Made by a program: the position numbers and the translations under genes. The notes under the pieces are model-generated. The model saw only the letters and a list, made by a program, of their open reading frames with translations. It had not been told where the DNA came from and searched no databases. From contig JAFZAC010000028.1 in NCBI GenBank assembly GCA_017548365.1, forward strand, positions 17,257 to 81,256: a DNA stretch of 64,000 bases, written 5' to 3'. Positions within the stretch are counted from its first letter, which is position 1; each line of letters opens with the position of its first letter. Positions 26,966 through 35,822 of this stretch are shown piece after piece. Source of the stretch: Muribaculaceae bacterium (GTDB lineage: Bacteria > Bacteroidota > Bacteroidia > Bacteroidales > Muribaculaceae).

Positions 26966-27748
26966 ATGAAACATTTTAAATTCTTACTAGTTATTAGCTT
27001 TTTTGCGACAGCATTAATATCTTCTACCGGCTGTACCGACAGCAAAGCAAAACAAGCTGCCGATAGCATTGTTGCCAATATGGTGCGTGTGGATGGTGGC
27101 ACTTTCAAGATGGGAACAAACGAATATGACTATGAATATCAAATGGATCGTGGTCCTGTTCATAACGTTACAGTGAGTACATTCTATATTTGTAAATATG
27201 AGGTGACTCAGCAAGAATGGGAAGCAATTATGGGCAAAAATCCAAGCACTTTTAAAGAAGAAAGTCCAAAGAATCCTGTAGAGACCGTTTCATGGCTTGA
27301 TTGCCAGGAATTCATCAAGCGCCTGAACGAATTAACAGGCAAGAAATTCCGTCTTCCAACTGAGGCCGAATGGGAGTTTGCCGCCCGCGGTGGAAATAAG
27401 TCAAAAGGTTACAAATTCGCAGGAAACGATGACGCCTATGAAGTAGGATGCGTATGTACCAACTATGAGCAAGCTACACAAGAAGTGGGTTTACTTCCTC
27501 CCAATGAGCTTGGTCTCTATGATATGACAGGTAATGTAATTGAACTTTGTAGTGACGTCTATGGTCCCTACAGCGACAAAGACCAAATAAATCCCAAGGG
27601 AGCAGCCGACACAACTGTTTATCGAGTTGGCCGAGGTGGTGGCTGGTGCAATGCAAGCCGTAACTGCACAGTTACCCACCGTCAGAAAGTGGCAAAACAT
27701 GAATATGCCAATGGCGTGGGTCTTCGCTTAGTAATGGACGCTAAATAA
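26966..27748 (+). CDS. SUMF1-fold (formylglycine-generating-enzyme-like) lipoprotein, paralogue 1
   Basis: Signal peptide ending in a lipobox (SSTGC) predicts a lipoprotein of 260 residues. The SUMF1/FGE-sulfatase domain covers about 35-258: MVRVDGGTFKMGTNEYDYEY, FYICKYEVTQQEWEAIMGKN, FRLPTEAEWEFAARGG, YDMTGNVIELCSD, and the end block RGGGWCNASRNCTVTHR. The two Cys in the end block are five residues apart, unlike the C-x4-C spacing of true formylglycine enzymes. The block better fits the broader domain family, so formylglycine activity should not be assumed. It is followed by a closely related gene 21 bp downstream. Confidence 0.85.
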   Translation: MKHFKFLLVISFFATALISSTGCTDSKAKQAADSIVANMVRVDGGTFKMGTNEYDYEYQMDRGPVHNVTVSTFYICKYEVTQQEWEAIMGKNPSTFKEESPKNPVETVSWLDCQEFIKRLNELTGKKFRLPTEAEWEFAARGGNKSKGYKFAGNDDAYEVGCVCTNYEQATQEVGLLPPNELGLYDMTGNVIELCSDVYGPYSDKDQINPKGAADTTVYRVGRGGGWCNASRNCTVTHRQKVAKHEYANGVGLRLVMDAK

Positions 27749-27769
27749 TAACATAAAACAACATATATC

Positions 27770-28555
27770 ATGAAATATTTTAAATTCTCATTTATAATCT
27801 TGATTGTAGCATCATGGGTAGTCACTGTAACAACAGGATGCAACAGAAGTGCAAAAGTTGCAGCCGACAGCATTATGGCTCACATGGTGCATGTGGATGG
27901 AGGAACATATTACATGGGCAACGATTTCTTCTTATTTGGAGGCTACGACAATGAGCGTCCAGACCACAAAGTCACATTAAAACCATTCTACATTTGCAAA
28001 TATGAGGTAACTCAAGAAGAATGGGAAGCAATTATGGGCAAAAACCCAAGTTACTATAAAGATAAGAGTCCAAGACACCCCATTGAGTCCATCTCTTGGG
28101 AAGACTGCCAAGTCTTTGTTAAAAGACTGAGCAAACTCACAGGAAAGAACTTCCGCCTTCCAACCGAAGCCGAATGGGAATTTGCTGCCCGCGGTGGAAA
28201 CAAGTCAAAGAACTATAAATACTCAGGAAGCAATGATGCCTATGAGGTGGGATGTATCCAGAACCCTGAAGATCAAGCAACTCAAGAAGTTGGAATGCTT
28301 CATCCTAACGAGCTCGGGCTCTATGATATGACAGGAAATGTAATGGAATTCTGCAGCGATTATTATGGATCATACTCTTCTGAAGACCAAGTAAATCCAA
28401 AGGGTCCATCAAGCAATCCTGAATTGCAGCGGGTTATAAGAGGCGGAGGATGGTTCAATGCTGATTACAGATGCCATGTAACAATGCGAGAAGCTGTAGT
28501 ACAAAATGTGCGTGGCAATGGGGTTGGCCTTCGAGTTGTAATGGATGCCGAATAA
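27770..28555 (+). CDS. SUMF1-fold lipoprotein, paralogue 2
   Basis: A 261-residue lipoprotein (lipobox VTTGC) very similar to the previous gene: MVHVDGGTYYMGNDFFLFGG, FYICKYEVTQEEWEAIMGKN, FRLPTEAEWEFAARGG, YDMTGNVMEFCSDYYG, RVIRGGGWFNADYRCHV. The first Cys of the end block of paralogue 1 is Phe here, so the two may differ in ligand or activity. It is co-oriented at 21 bp and ends with a terminator at 28603. A role in surface protein modification or adhesion is only inference. Confidence 0.83.
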   Translation: MKYFKFSFIILIVASWVVTVTTGCNRSAKVAADSIMAHMVHVDGGTYYMGNDFFLFGGYDNERPDHKVTLKPFYICKYEVTQEEWEAIMGKNPSYYKDKSPRHPIESISWEDCQVFVKRLSKLTGKNFRLPTEAEWEFAARGGNKSKNYKYSGSNDAYEVGCIQNPEDQATQEVGMLHPNELGLYDMTGNVMEFCSDYYGSYSSEDQVNPKGPSSNPELQRVIRGGGWFNADYRCHVTMREAVVQNVRGNGVGLRVVMDAE

Positions 28556-28602
28556 CAATGCTCTCAATCTCCATCAAGTAATGGTCACTAAATAAACTTA
28601 TA

Positions 28603-28644
28603 AGGCTAGTTGCAGCAATAACATCTGCAACTAGCCTATTTTTT
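28603..28644 (+). terminator. Intrinsic terminator of the SUMF1-like pair
   Basis: A perfect 13-bp stem AGGCTAGTTGCAG/CTGCAACTAGCCT with a 9-nt loop, then ATTTTTT. It may also slow transcripts of the convergent gene ending at 28656. Confidence 0.88.
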
Positions 28645-28655
28645 ATGACTTTTTG

Positions 28656-29771
28656 CTATTGGAGCTTAGTATATATCCATTTGCGTGTTTTGGCGGGTAA
28701 TCCAGAAAAGGCGATAGTCTCATCAAGACATACTTTATACTCCATCCCAGGGCCAGTGTAACTAAAAGCATTCTTAAGAAGCTTTATCAACGAAGTCTTA
28801 GCCCTATTTTTGTATACATAGGAAAGAAATACCTTTGGGTCTCGGTTATAAACCATCATTCCTAGATGCATCAAGCGCTCTCCCACTTGCTTGTCGTTAT
28901 TAAGCTTGGCATAAACCTTGTCAAGACGCGAGAGAACTTGTGGATCGCTCATGGGAGTAAGCATCATTTCCATCATGTCAACAGCGGCAGGATTGGCTAC
29001 CTCATTAATTAGAGCACCTGGCTTTAGTCCCGAACCTTCTTCATAGGCCTCGCTACCGTTAGTGACTTTGTCAAGGTGTATCTTACCTTGAGGAGTGATA
29101 GTATAGTAACGCTTCATCTCTACCTTGTCAGGAAGCCCATCGGCCTCATCTTTGAGATACCAGTAACGGCTTATTGTGAAATGTTCTCCTGTCTCATCAA
29201 ATTGCAGATTGTGGTTTCCCATGTTGGAAGGCACCTGATAATCCTTGTGAGGCTCCACAAGAAGCACATCACGAGTGTCTCCGATGTAACCCATCATCAT
29301 AGCATCGGTGAGTCTGCCTTCGTCATCATAGACAGCAATAAACTGTTCCAAATTATCACTTTTAATATTCGTGTATCGGTAATTATCGAAAGCACGGTAA
29401 ACCACCACTGCGCCACAACCATGATGCACTCGCACACAAAACTTTAAAGGCTCAAATGATCGGGTTTCGTCACGTTCAGAGACAAAGATTCCCATAACCC
29501 GCGGTAATGCTTTTTTCTCTTCTTCGCACAAATGCAGCTTGGGTGCATAGTGCCATTCGCTGCTGAAGCTTACAAATCTGTTGGTATAGGCCTCTCCATC
29601 ATTCATACATATTCCAGCTCCCCGAACACGCCCTTCAGGATTCATATTGTCAGGCCTGGTGAAAACAGGGTTAGTGCATCCTTGAGGCAATCCTACCTGT
29701 GATTGCCAATCACGAGCAAATGCTGTCGTCATAATTATGGCGACAAACAACAAAAAAACAACTTTCTTCAT
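28656..29771 (-). CDS. Exported protein of unknown function
   Basis: Not recognised. 371 residues with signal peptide MKKVVFLLFVAIIMTTAFA and mature N terminus RDWQSQVGLPQGCTNPVF. The middle is beta-rich and contains several cysteines (MNDGEAY, HHGCGAVVVYR). The last third is more helical (MMLTPMSDPQVLSRLDKVYA, KVFLSYVYKNRAKTS). It lies 12 bp downstream of the SPOR-like gene at 29783-30214 on the same strand, so they are likely co-transcribed. Its terminator may be the hairpin at 28603-28644 read from the other side. Confidence 0.65.
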   Translation of the reverse strand: MKKVVFLLFVAIIMTTAFARDWQSQVGLPQGCTNPVFTRPDNMNPEGRVRGAGICMNDGEAYTNRFVSFSSEWHYAPKLHLCEEEKKALPRVMGIFVSERDETRSFEPLKFCVRVHHGCGAVVVYRAFDNYRYTNIKSDNLEQFIAVYDDEGRLTDAMMMGYIGDTRDVLLVEPHKDYQVPSNMGNHNLQFDETGEHFTISRYWYLKDEADGLPDKVEMKRYYTITPQGKIHLDKVTNGSEAYEEGSGLKPGALINEVANPAAVDMMEMMLTPMSDPQVLSRLDKVYAKLNNDKQVGERLMHLGMMVYNRDPKVFLSYVYKNRAKTSLIKLLKNAFSYTGPGMEYKVCLDETIAFSGLPAKTRKWIYTKLQ

Positions 29772-29782
29772 TAAAAAAGAAT

Positions 29783-30214
29783 TTATTTCGTTTCAGTTAT
29801 TGGCTTTGAGAGCGGTTTGAGCTTAGGTATTCGTTTGCCGTCTCCTGCGGGTGATTCTGGGCGATATACACATTTTGCCAACCCTTTTGACGGCCAAATC
29901 CACCAGTCGTCAGCTTTAAATCCACTCAGTATTCCATCCAGGTCGGTCTGGGCATCTTCAAGTGAATAATAACACTGGCAGCACAAACGATAGACAGTCT
30001 TGCCATCAACCTTTGCTTTGTATACCGGATAAAATAGCACCTCGCTCATATTCTCCGACTGCTTGATAGCATCATCTAATGAGTTATAACTACCACACAC
30101 GATGTAATATACTGTGCGTGTTTGTTTTTTGGTCTTTCCCTGTGCCTGAAAAGACATACCTAGCACCATTGCCAACAAGATGAGTGGTAGGCTACATTTT
30201 AAAACTCTTTTCAT
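29783..30214 (-). CDS. Exported SPOR-like domain protein
   Basis: A small (143 aa) secreted protein: signal peptide (ends FQAQG), then a SPOR-type fold at about 38-110 with YYIVCGSYNSLDDAIKQSEN and VYKAKVDGKTVYRLCCQCY. SPOR domains typically bind denuded septal peptidoglycan, but several residues, including the CxxC-like pair, are atypical, and a cell-division role is not shown here. It is co-oriented with the 371-residue exported gene 12 bp downstream. An A/T palindrome at 30261-30280 separates it from ribH. Confidence 0.6.
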   Translation of the reverse strand: MKRVLKCSLPLILLAMVLGMSFQAQGKTKKQTRTVYYIVCGSYNSLDDAIKQSENMSEVLFYPVYKAKVDGKTVYRLCCQCYYSLEDAQTDLDGILSGFKADDWWIWPSKGLAKCVYRPESPAGDGKRIPKLKPLSKPITETK

Positions 30215-30260
30215 AGTTTTATTGATTTAGTGTTTTATTAGTATCTATAGAAATTAGAAA

Positions 30261-30280
30261 AAACTTTTTTAAAAAAGTTT
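30261..30280 (-). terminator. A/T palindrome after ribH, possible terminator
   Basis: A 20-bp perfect palindrome AAACTTTTTTAAAAAAGTTT just past the ribH stop. On the minus strand it is followed by TTTTCT. The stem has only two G/C pairs, so the call is weak. Confidence 0.35.
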
Positions 30281-30294
30281 AATCCCCTGTGAAC

Positions 30295-30780
30295 TCATTT
30301 TTTATAGCTTCGTGCAAGAACCGCCATTTCTATAGCGGCCTCGGCAGCTTCGGTACCCTTATTGCACAAAGCACCACCTGCACGGTCAAGAGCCTGCTGC
30401 TCATCATCGGTGGTGAGCACGCAGAAGATTATAGGCACATCTTGCGAGGCATTAAGAATGGCACATCCCTGAGTGGCGTTATCACACACATAATCAAAGT
30501 GAGGTGTTCCTCCACGTATCACGCAGCCTATCATTATCACAGCATCATACTTACCACTGCGCGCCATTTGTGCTGCTGCAAAAGTCAGTTCAACCGTTCC
30601 TGGCACGCGTTGGACAGAGATGTCACTTCGGCTGTATCCTGCCTCGACAATGCGGTCGATAGCCCCGTTGAGCAATGGTTCAGTAATTTGACTGTTCCAT
30701 CGTGCCGCTACGATACCCACCTTAAGTCCCTCCACATGAGGAAGTTCAATGGAAATACTACTATGTAATTCGGTTGACAT
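30295..30780 (-). CDS. ribH: 6,7-dimethyl-8-ribityllumazine synthase
   Basis: Penultimate enzyme of riboflavin synthesis. It condenses the ribityl-aminopyrimidine with 3,4-dihydroxy-2-butanone 4-phosphate and forms a 60-mer or pentamer capsid. The 161-residue length is standard. Family motifs: VAARWNSQITEPLLNGA, VQRVPGTVELTFAAA, GCVIRGGTPHFDYVC (with the phosphate-binding and catalytic His), and CNKGTEAAEAAIEMA near the end. It follows the TPR gene at 30847 after a 66-bp gap. No riboflavin operon partner is in the window. Confidence 0.96.
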   Translation of the reverse strand: MSTELHSSISIELPHVEGLKVGIVAARWNSQITEPLLNGAIDRIVEAGYSRSDISVQRVPGTVELTFAAAQMARSGKYDAVIMIGCVIRGGTPHFDYVCDNATQGCAILNASQDVPIIFCVLTTDDEQQALDRAGGALCNKGTEAAEAAIEMAVLARSYKK

Positions 30781-30846
30781 TATTTTTAAAAGAATTAAAG
30801 GAAGTAAATCTTTATTCTTGACTCTCGAATCTTGTTTTTTCCCATT

Positions 30847-31842
30847 TTAGAATAAACTCTTTAAGAGGGTCATTATATTGGTATTTTTGCTCTTGTTGTT
30901 GAGCAAATTTTCGATTTCTATCTGCTCGTTGGTTGCATTGAGTCGCTTGGCCAATGGCTGCAAAGACTGCAATAGCTGCTCGGCACTCTCGCGACGATTA
31001 GCGACCTTGTTGAGAGCTTTAGCAAGTCCTATGGAAAGCACTAATTCCTTGTGGCCCATGTTGCTGCTCACCTTCTTCTGGTAACGCAATGCCTTGGTAT
31101 AATACTTAGCTGCATTGCGGCCGTTGCCCATTTCCATCATAATGTCACCCTCTTTCTTGAGTGAGTTCACAAGATTGATGAGTGCGTCTCGAGTCTTCTT
31201 GCTGTCACCGTTGTTAAGCATGCCTGTGTAAAGCTTCACCTCGTCATCGTAGTGCTTAAGCACTTCCATGAGCTGAGCTTTTGACGAAATAATATCGGTG
31301 GAAGCCTCAACGGCATATAACAGCATTGGCGAGAAACGACGCTCGTTCTTTTTCACCAGTCGTTCAAAGAGTTTCTGGCACTTGGTAAGTTCTTTTTTTG
31401 CCCGAGCATTGTCGCCCATGCTGTTGTGAACCGATGCAAGATTGTAGAGCAACGAAGCCAGTATAGCAAGAAAGTCTTCCTTTTTCTTGCTAGTGATGTC
31501 GGCCATGCGCTGTAGGGCATTCTCGGCGGCTCCAAGGGCGAGCATATAGTCATCGTTGGAAATGAAAATTGTCATTCGCGCCAACCATAGCCAACTCACA
31601 TGAAGAATGGGCATGTCGCTATAGCTCTCGTCAAAGACCAGAGTGTCGATTAATGGAGCTGCTTCGTCACTATGCCCAGTGTTTATCAAGTGTAGCACAT
31701 TCCACAAATTCACATCCAAAACCGCCTCACGGCTCATACCCTCCAAGTTGGGCTGCTTGCCTAGAGTGTCGATTTGAGCTTTAGCCACAGTGATGTCGCT
31801 ATTGAGCTTAGGGAACGATGCCTCGATGAGTAATGGCTTCAT
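30847..31842 (-). CDS. Cytoplasmic TPR-repeat protein
   Basis: A 331-residue protein with no signal peptide, mostly helical repeats (for example NLASVHNSMGDNARAKKELT, RNAAKYYTKALRYQKKVSSN). It fits the tetratricopeptide superfamily. A TPR protein next to ribH is a recurrent arrangement in Bacteroidetes, which suggests a conserved but unproven link. It is co-oriented with the PfkB gene 31 bp upstream and ribH 66 bp downstream. Confidence 0.7.
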   Translation of the reverse strand: MKPLLIEASFPKLNSDITVAKAQIDTLGKQPNLEGMSREAVLDVNLWNVLHLINTGHSDEAAPLIDTLVFDESYSDMPILHVSWLWLARMTIFISNDDYMLALGAAENALQRMADITSKKKEDFLAILASLLYNLASVHNSMGDNARAKKELTKCQKLFERLVKKNERRFSPMLLYAVEASTDIISSKAQLMEVLKHYDDEVKLYTGMLNNGDSKKTRDALINLVNSLKKEGDIMMEMGNGRNAAKYYTKALRYQKKVSSNMGHKELVLSIGLAKALNKVANRRESAEQLLQSLQPLAKRLNATNEQIEIENLLNNKSKNTNIMTLLKSLF

Positions 31843-31873
31843 TTGATGTGAGGATTATCAATTTATGGTTTAC

Positions 31874-32806
31874 TTAAAGAGTTAACAACTTCGCTTTCTC
31901 CTGAGCAAAATCGGCAGAAATGCAGTTGTGCTCATTTTGAGCACAACACTGAGCAAATTCAAAAGCCTGTGCCATTACCTCTTTCCACTTTTCGGGAGAA
32001 AGTATGTTAACATCACTATACTTTATATCTCTGATTAAGAAATCATAGATTAGTCCAGCAATGAAACCAGCTTGCCACCCTAGATGGTTATCAGTGTCAC
32101 CTGTGAATGGGCACACTGTCTTCTCCATGCCCTTGTAAATTGTTGCGCTCTCGCCAGGGGTGATGTGTACATAGGTAGAGTCATAGAACTTGATGTGATT
32201 GTTATAGACTTTGTCACTATCCTGGTTGGGGAACATAGTGTTAATGTCCTTGTCGTGGTCGATAACAATGCTAGAAACCTCAAAGTTCTCAAGTATATTA
32301 GGCATCACCTTGGTGAGATTAAATTGTGTTCCATGCTGAAAACCAGGCAAATATATAACAATTGCCTTACGCTCAGCGGCATAGCTGAGCAGGTCAAATA
32401 GCCGCTCGCGTTGAGGAGCGTCGATAGCATAGTATGAGCCAAATAGCACGATATCATCCTCGTCAATGCGCGGCCAAATGACATTGAATCGATTGGCAGG
32501 ATACACGCCATAATTCACTATAGCATCAGGCTCATCATCATGCTTGAAAATAGCTGCAAGAGGAGTAGAACCATCGGTATATCGGTCTATCGAATTGGTG
32601 TCTACGTGGTGTTTTTCAAAAAAGTCAACTACCCAGTCTCCCACCTTATCGGTGCAGCACTCGCTCACCATTGACACTGGCAATCCAAGTTCTCCAAGCG
32701 AAGCTGCAACATTGCTTACCCTGCCTCCCACAAAGGAGCGCACTGGCTTGTAGTTGTAATAAACGGTGTCTAAAATTGATTCACCTATAGCAATGATTTT
32801 TCTCAT
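31874..32806 (-). CDS. PfkB-family sugar/nucleoside kinase-like protein with altered catalytic motif
   Basis: A 310-residue ribokinase-fold protein. The N-terminal substrate region is visible as FVGGRVSNVAASLGELGLPV, and a lid-like segment FKHDDEPDAIVNYGVYPANR follows. The usual C-terminal anion-hole/catalytic motif (D-T-x-G-A-G-D) is here GDTDNHLGWQAGFIAG. The Asp that would act as base may be retained (GDTD), but the two small residues of GAGD are lost. Either the protein has reduced or different activity, or it binds a sugar without phosphorylating it. It sits 45 bp after a SIS-domain sugar-phosphate isomerase gene, so a sugar-phosphate context is plausible. Confidence 0.75.
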   Translation of the reverse strand: MRKIIAIGESILDTVYYNYKPVRSFVGGRVSNVAASLGELGLPVSMVSECCTDKVGDWVVDFFEKHHVDTNSIDRYTDGSTPLAAIFKHDDEPDAIVNYGVYPANRFNVIWPRIDEDDIVLFGSYYAIDAPQRERLFDLLSYAAERKAIVIYLPGFQHGTQFNLTKVMPNILENFEVSSIVIDHDKDINTMFPNQDSDKVYNNHIKFYDSTYVHITPGESATIYKGMEKTVCPFTGDTDNHLGWQAGFIAGLIYDFLIRDIKYSDVNILSPEKWKEVMAQAFEFAQCCAQNEHNCISADFAQEKAKLLTL

Positions 32807-32851
32807 TGTGTAAAATATTTTGATAAAATATAATTGTTTTATGTTTTAATT

Positions 32852-33457
32852 CTAATTTCTTTCACGGCTTTTTACACCCAGATATCCACCGTGATGACGC
32901 TTGGCATAATCCTGCCTGGTGAACCCTGTTGCCTTCATGGTGCACACAACCAGAACATCACCCATGACAGTCATCATGGTAGTAGAAGTTGTGGGAGTGA
33001 GCCCTAATGGGCACACCTCAGGCGCCCCTCCTGTGCTCAGACACACGTCAGCAATTTTAGCCAACTCGTTCTGAGGATTTCCTGTAATGACAATGATGGG
33101 CACCTGATTGAAGAGTTCCTTGGCAAGCTTCACAAGTTCAAGTATTTCACTAGTACGACCCGAATTTGACAAGAGAAGCATTACATCTCCAGGCTGCAAT
33201 AATCCCAAATCGCCATGTTGTGCTTCACTAGGATGGAGAAAGACCGCAGGAATTCCCGTTGACGAGAAAGTGGTGGCAATGTTATCGGCAATCTGTCCAC
33301 ATTTTCCCATCCCCGATGTCACGAGCTTTCCCCCATTGTGATAAACTCGTTGCACAATAAGCTCTACAGCTTTTTCATATTGATCAGTTACAGGAATATT
33401 TTTTATTGCCTCACTCTCGGCGGCAAGAATATCATTCATTATTTGCTTTACATCCAT
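32852..33457 (-). CDS. SIS-domain sugar-phosphate isomerase (KpsF/GutQ/KdsD-like, no CBS domains)
   Basis: A 201-residue protein that matches the SIS part of arabinose-5-phosphate isomerases, which feed the Kdo sugar of lipopolysaccharide. Motifs: GGKLVTSGMGKCGQIADNIA, TFSSTGIPAVFLHPSEAQHGDLG, LLLSNSGRTSEILELV and LTPTTSTTMMTVMGDVL. The usual C-terminal CBS pair (about 120 residues) is missing; the short form is known in Bacteroidetes. It is the first gene of a four-gene reverse-strand run (SIS, PfkB-like, TPR, ribH) and has a TACCTTTG promoter 23 bp upstream. Confidence 0.88.
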   Translation of the reverse strand: MDVKQIMNDILAAESEAIKNIPVTDQYEKAVELIVQRVYHNGGKLVTSGMGKCGQIADNIATTFSSTGIPAVFLHPSEAQHGDLGLLQPGDVMLLLSNSGRTSEILELVKLAKELFNQVPIIVITGNPQNELAKIADVCLSTGGAPEVCPLGLTPTTSTTMMTVMGDVLVVCTMKATGFTRQDYAKRHHGGYLGVKSRERN

Positions 33458-33479
33458 ACCGTATATTTATTTCAGTATG

Positions 33480-33487
33480 CAAAGGTA
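33480..33487 (-). promoter_or_regulatory. -7 box of the SIS-PfkB-TPR-ribH run
   Basis: TACCTTTG on the minus strand, exact TAnnTTTG match, 23 bp before the ATG at 33457. Confidence 0.65.
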
Positions 33488-33660
33488 GTGCATCAGAAAT
33501 AAAAAAACAAAGTTTGCACAATTTTTCTCACAAAGAAAAAAAGTAGGTCATTTAAGACTAAGGACATTGTATGGTAATAATGCATGCCTCAATATAAAAA
33601 CACAAGCCATGCGAATGCTGAAAACTTTTCTATAAATTTGCAACATTGCAAAAGATGTAT

Positions 33661-33668
33661 TACATTTG
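33661..33668 (+). promoter_or_regulatory. -7 box of the beta-helix protein gene at 33741
   Basis: TACATTTG, exact consensus match. It overlaps the earliest in-frame ATG (33666), which argues for the later start at 33741. Confidence 0.6.
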
Positions 33669-33740
33669 CAATGTGATAGTTTCGCATCAATAAGCTCGAC
33701 ATCACAGTACTTTTTTATTAACTTTTTAACCCAATTACAC

Positions 33741-35537
33741 ATGAAGAAAATTTTTACTCTATGCTTTATGGCAATTGCCCTCATGGTAAGCGCCAACACC
33801 TACACTCTTAGTCAGCTCGCCGAGCTGGTTCCAGCTCTTGAGGACGGCACGGGTGTTTCAGTAGTCGATGGGGCTTATGTTATTAAATTGCCCGCATCGC
33901 TGCCCGACGGCGTTAGTGGCCTTGGTTATGACGACAACAATATTGTGCTAACCAAGACCTACTTCACCATCAATGGCGACCTGGTTATCAGCGAAGGCGA
34001 GACTCTGCTCTATGCAGGCTCAGCGACGATGGAAATCAATGGCAACCTAACCATTACCGGTGCTACAATTGGCGCTGCCGAAGGCTCGGAAGGTACAGCC
34101 AAGGGATTCCGCATGTACATGGAAGGCGCGTCGGCAACCATTACCAATAGCACCTTTAACTATGTGGGCATCAACTACGGCAACGGTACCGAAGAAGGAT
34201 GCCTCACTGCCACCAACTGTATTTTTAACGACCACAACACCAAGGGTGGCAATGCCGTTATCAATTTCACTTCGCTTAGCAAGGGCAACTTAGTTCAGGA
34301 TTGCGAATTCAACAATCCCACCCTCTCGGCTGTAGCTAGCGGTGCCAACGTAGCTTGCGGCATCACAATCAAGGACAATGTTATCAACAAACCCACAGCC
34401 AGCAACCGCCTTTATCCCGGCATCAACATGAGCGCTACTGGTCCTTACGACATCGTTATCGACGGCAATGAGGTACACGGTGCCGCCGCCGAGACTCGCT
34501 CTGGAGGTATAGCCCTGGCTTGCTTACTTGGAAATCCTCCAACCGGCACTCTCTATGTTACCAACAACTTCGTTGAGGACTGCTCTTATGGTATCACCCT
34601 CACTGGTCCTGGCAACGTGCGCATGATTGGCAACACCGTGCTCAACAACAAGTACATTGCTAACCCCAACAATGGCGGTAGCGGCCTCAACATCACTTGC
34701 AACTCTTCTGGCGAAGGCATTATCGCCAAGGCCTTCATGCAGGGCAACCACATCGAGGGCAACTTGTGGGGTGTTACTGTGATTGGCAACGTTGACATCA
34801 ACGCCGGCTATGTTGGAGAGGACAAGGATATGGAATACAACCCCGGTGGCAACGTGTTTGTAGACAACGGCAACGGCGACCCATTTGTAAAGTATGACTG
34901 GTATAACTACACAGCCGCCACATCCTATGCACAAGGCAACACTTGGAACGTTGAAGTTCAGGATGCCGAGCACATCGCCGAGGTAGTTTACGACAAGGCT
35001 GATGATGCATCACTTGGAGAGGTGATTTATTTGCCAGCCGCCGAACAACCAGTTGAATATAATGAGTTCTATCTGGTTGGCACCTTTAATGGCTGGAGCC
35101 AGGAAGAGGGTATGGTTGCTTTCGAGGCCAATGAAGAAGGCACCGAATTTACAGCTACTGTAGATCTCGAGGCTAATGACGAGTTCAAGGTAATCGTTCC
35201 TGACGACGACGGATGGAAGTGGTTCGGTGGCGAGGATGCTAACAATGTTGGCTACTTCCTCATCAACGATGAGATTGAAGAGGTTGCACTTATTGACGGC
35301 GCAAACCTCAAGGTTGAAGAACCTGGCAACTTCACATTCATAATTAAGGAAGCTGCCAGCAAGTTGAGCGAGCCTCTCGTTATGAAAGTAACCAAGAATC
35401 AGCCAGAGGCTATTGAGACTATCACTACCAACAAGCAGGACAACAACTGGTACAACCTGCAGGGCGTGAAGTTCAACGGCATGCCAAGCGTTCCCGGTGT
35501 TTACATCAACAACGGTAAGAAAGTTGTGATTAAGTGA
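33741..35537 (+). CDS. Secreted right-handed beta-helix protein with SusE/F-like domain and sorting-like tail
   Basis: About 598 residues from the ATG at 33741. The signal peptide is MKKIFTLCFMAIALMVSANT. A parallel beta-helix (about 65-385) shows rungs such as GNLTITGATIGAAEG, VIDGNEVHGAAAETRSGGIA and RMIGNTVLNN, as in pectate-lyase-like and carbohydrate-sensing proteins. A starch-binding/SusE-F-like beta domain (about 430-545) follows: YLVGTFNGWSQEEGMVAFE and FKVIVPDDDGWKWFGG. The tail (about 555-598) has WYNLQGVKFNGMPSVPGVY and NNGKKVVIK, resembling a type A sorting domain. No catalytic residues are identified. The upstream ATG at 33666 overlaps the promoter and is not used. Confidence 0.78.
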   Translation: MKKIFTLCFMAIALMVSANTYTLSQLAELVPALEDGTGVSVVDGAYVIKLPASLPDGVSGLGYDDNNIVLTKTYFTINGDLVISEGETLLYAGSATMEINGNLTITGATIGAAEGSEGTAKGFRMYMEGASATITNSTFNYVGINYGNGTEEGCLTATNCIFNDHNTKGGNAVINFTSLSKGNLVQDCEFNNPTLSAVASGANVACGITIKDNVINKPTASNRLYPGINMSATGPYDIVIDGNEVHGAAAETRSGGIALACLLGNPPTGTLYVTNNFVEDCSYGITLTGPGNVRMIGNTVLNNKYIANPNNGGSGLNITCNSSGEGIIAKAFMQGNHIEGNLWGVTVIGNVDINAGYVGEDKDMEYNPGGNVFVDNGNGDPFVKYDWYNYTAATSYAQGNTWNVEVQDAEHIAEVVYDKADDASLGEVIYLPAAEQPVEYNEFYLVGTFNGWSQEEGMVAFEANEEGTEFTATVDLEANDEFKVIVPDDDGWKWFGGEDANNVGYFLINDEIEEVALIDGANLKVEEPGNFTFIIKEAASKLSEPLVMKVTKNQPEAIETITTNKQDNNWYNLQGVKFNGMPSVPGVYINNGKKVVIK

Positions 35538-35636
35538 AAGAATAACTGAGCTTGCTCAAGTTATTCCGAACGTGAACAACTTGGAGCGAAGCTCAACATT
35601 GTTATCAAATAAGATAATAAACTAATCATAAAATGA

Positions 35637-35672
35637 AATAAAAGTGGGCTTTGTTTAAAGTCCACTTTTATT
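35637..35672 (+). terminator. Intrinsic terminator of the beta-helix protein gene
   Basis: A 16-bp stem AATAAAAGTGGGCTTT/AAAGTCCACTTTTATT with one G-U pair and a 4-nt loop; a T-rich tail follows. Confidence 0.85.
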
Positions 35673-35814
35673 GTAATTTTGAAAACTGTTATAGCATAAA
35701 AAACCTTTAAAATAACTTGCCGTCGGCCTAATGACCGATTTGGGTTTAACCCACAAGAGAGAAATGCTAAGTAAAAAAATAATGCTGCATAAATGAAAAA
35801 CCATTTATTATTAC

Positions 35815-35822
35815 TATCTTTG
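35815..35822 (+). promoter_or_regulatory. -7 box of Na/Pi transporter gene 1
   Basis: TATCTTTG, exact TAnnTTTG match, 31 bp before the ATG at 35853. Confidence 0.65.

Noticed and set aside
26966..28555. True formylglycine-generating enzymes (sulfatase maturation)
   Set aside because: The catalytic C-x4-C spacing is absent in both copies and there is no sulfatase gene beside them.
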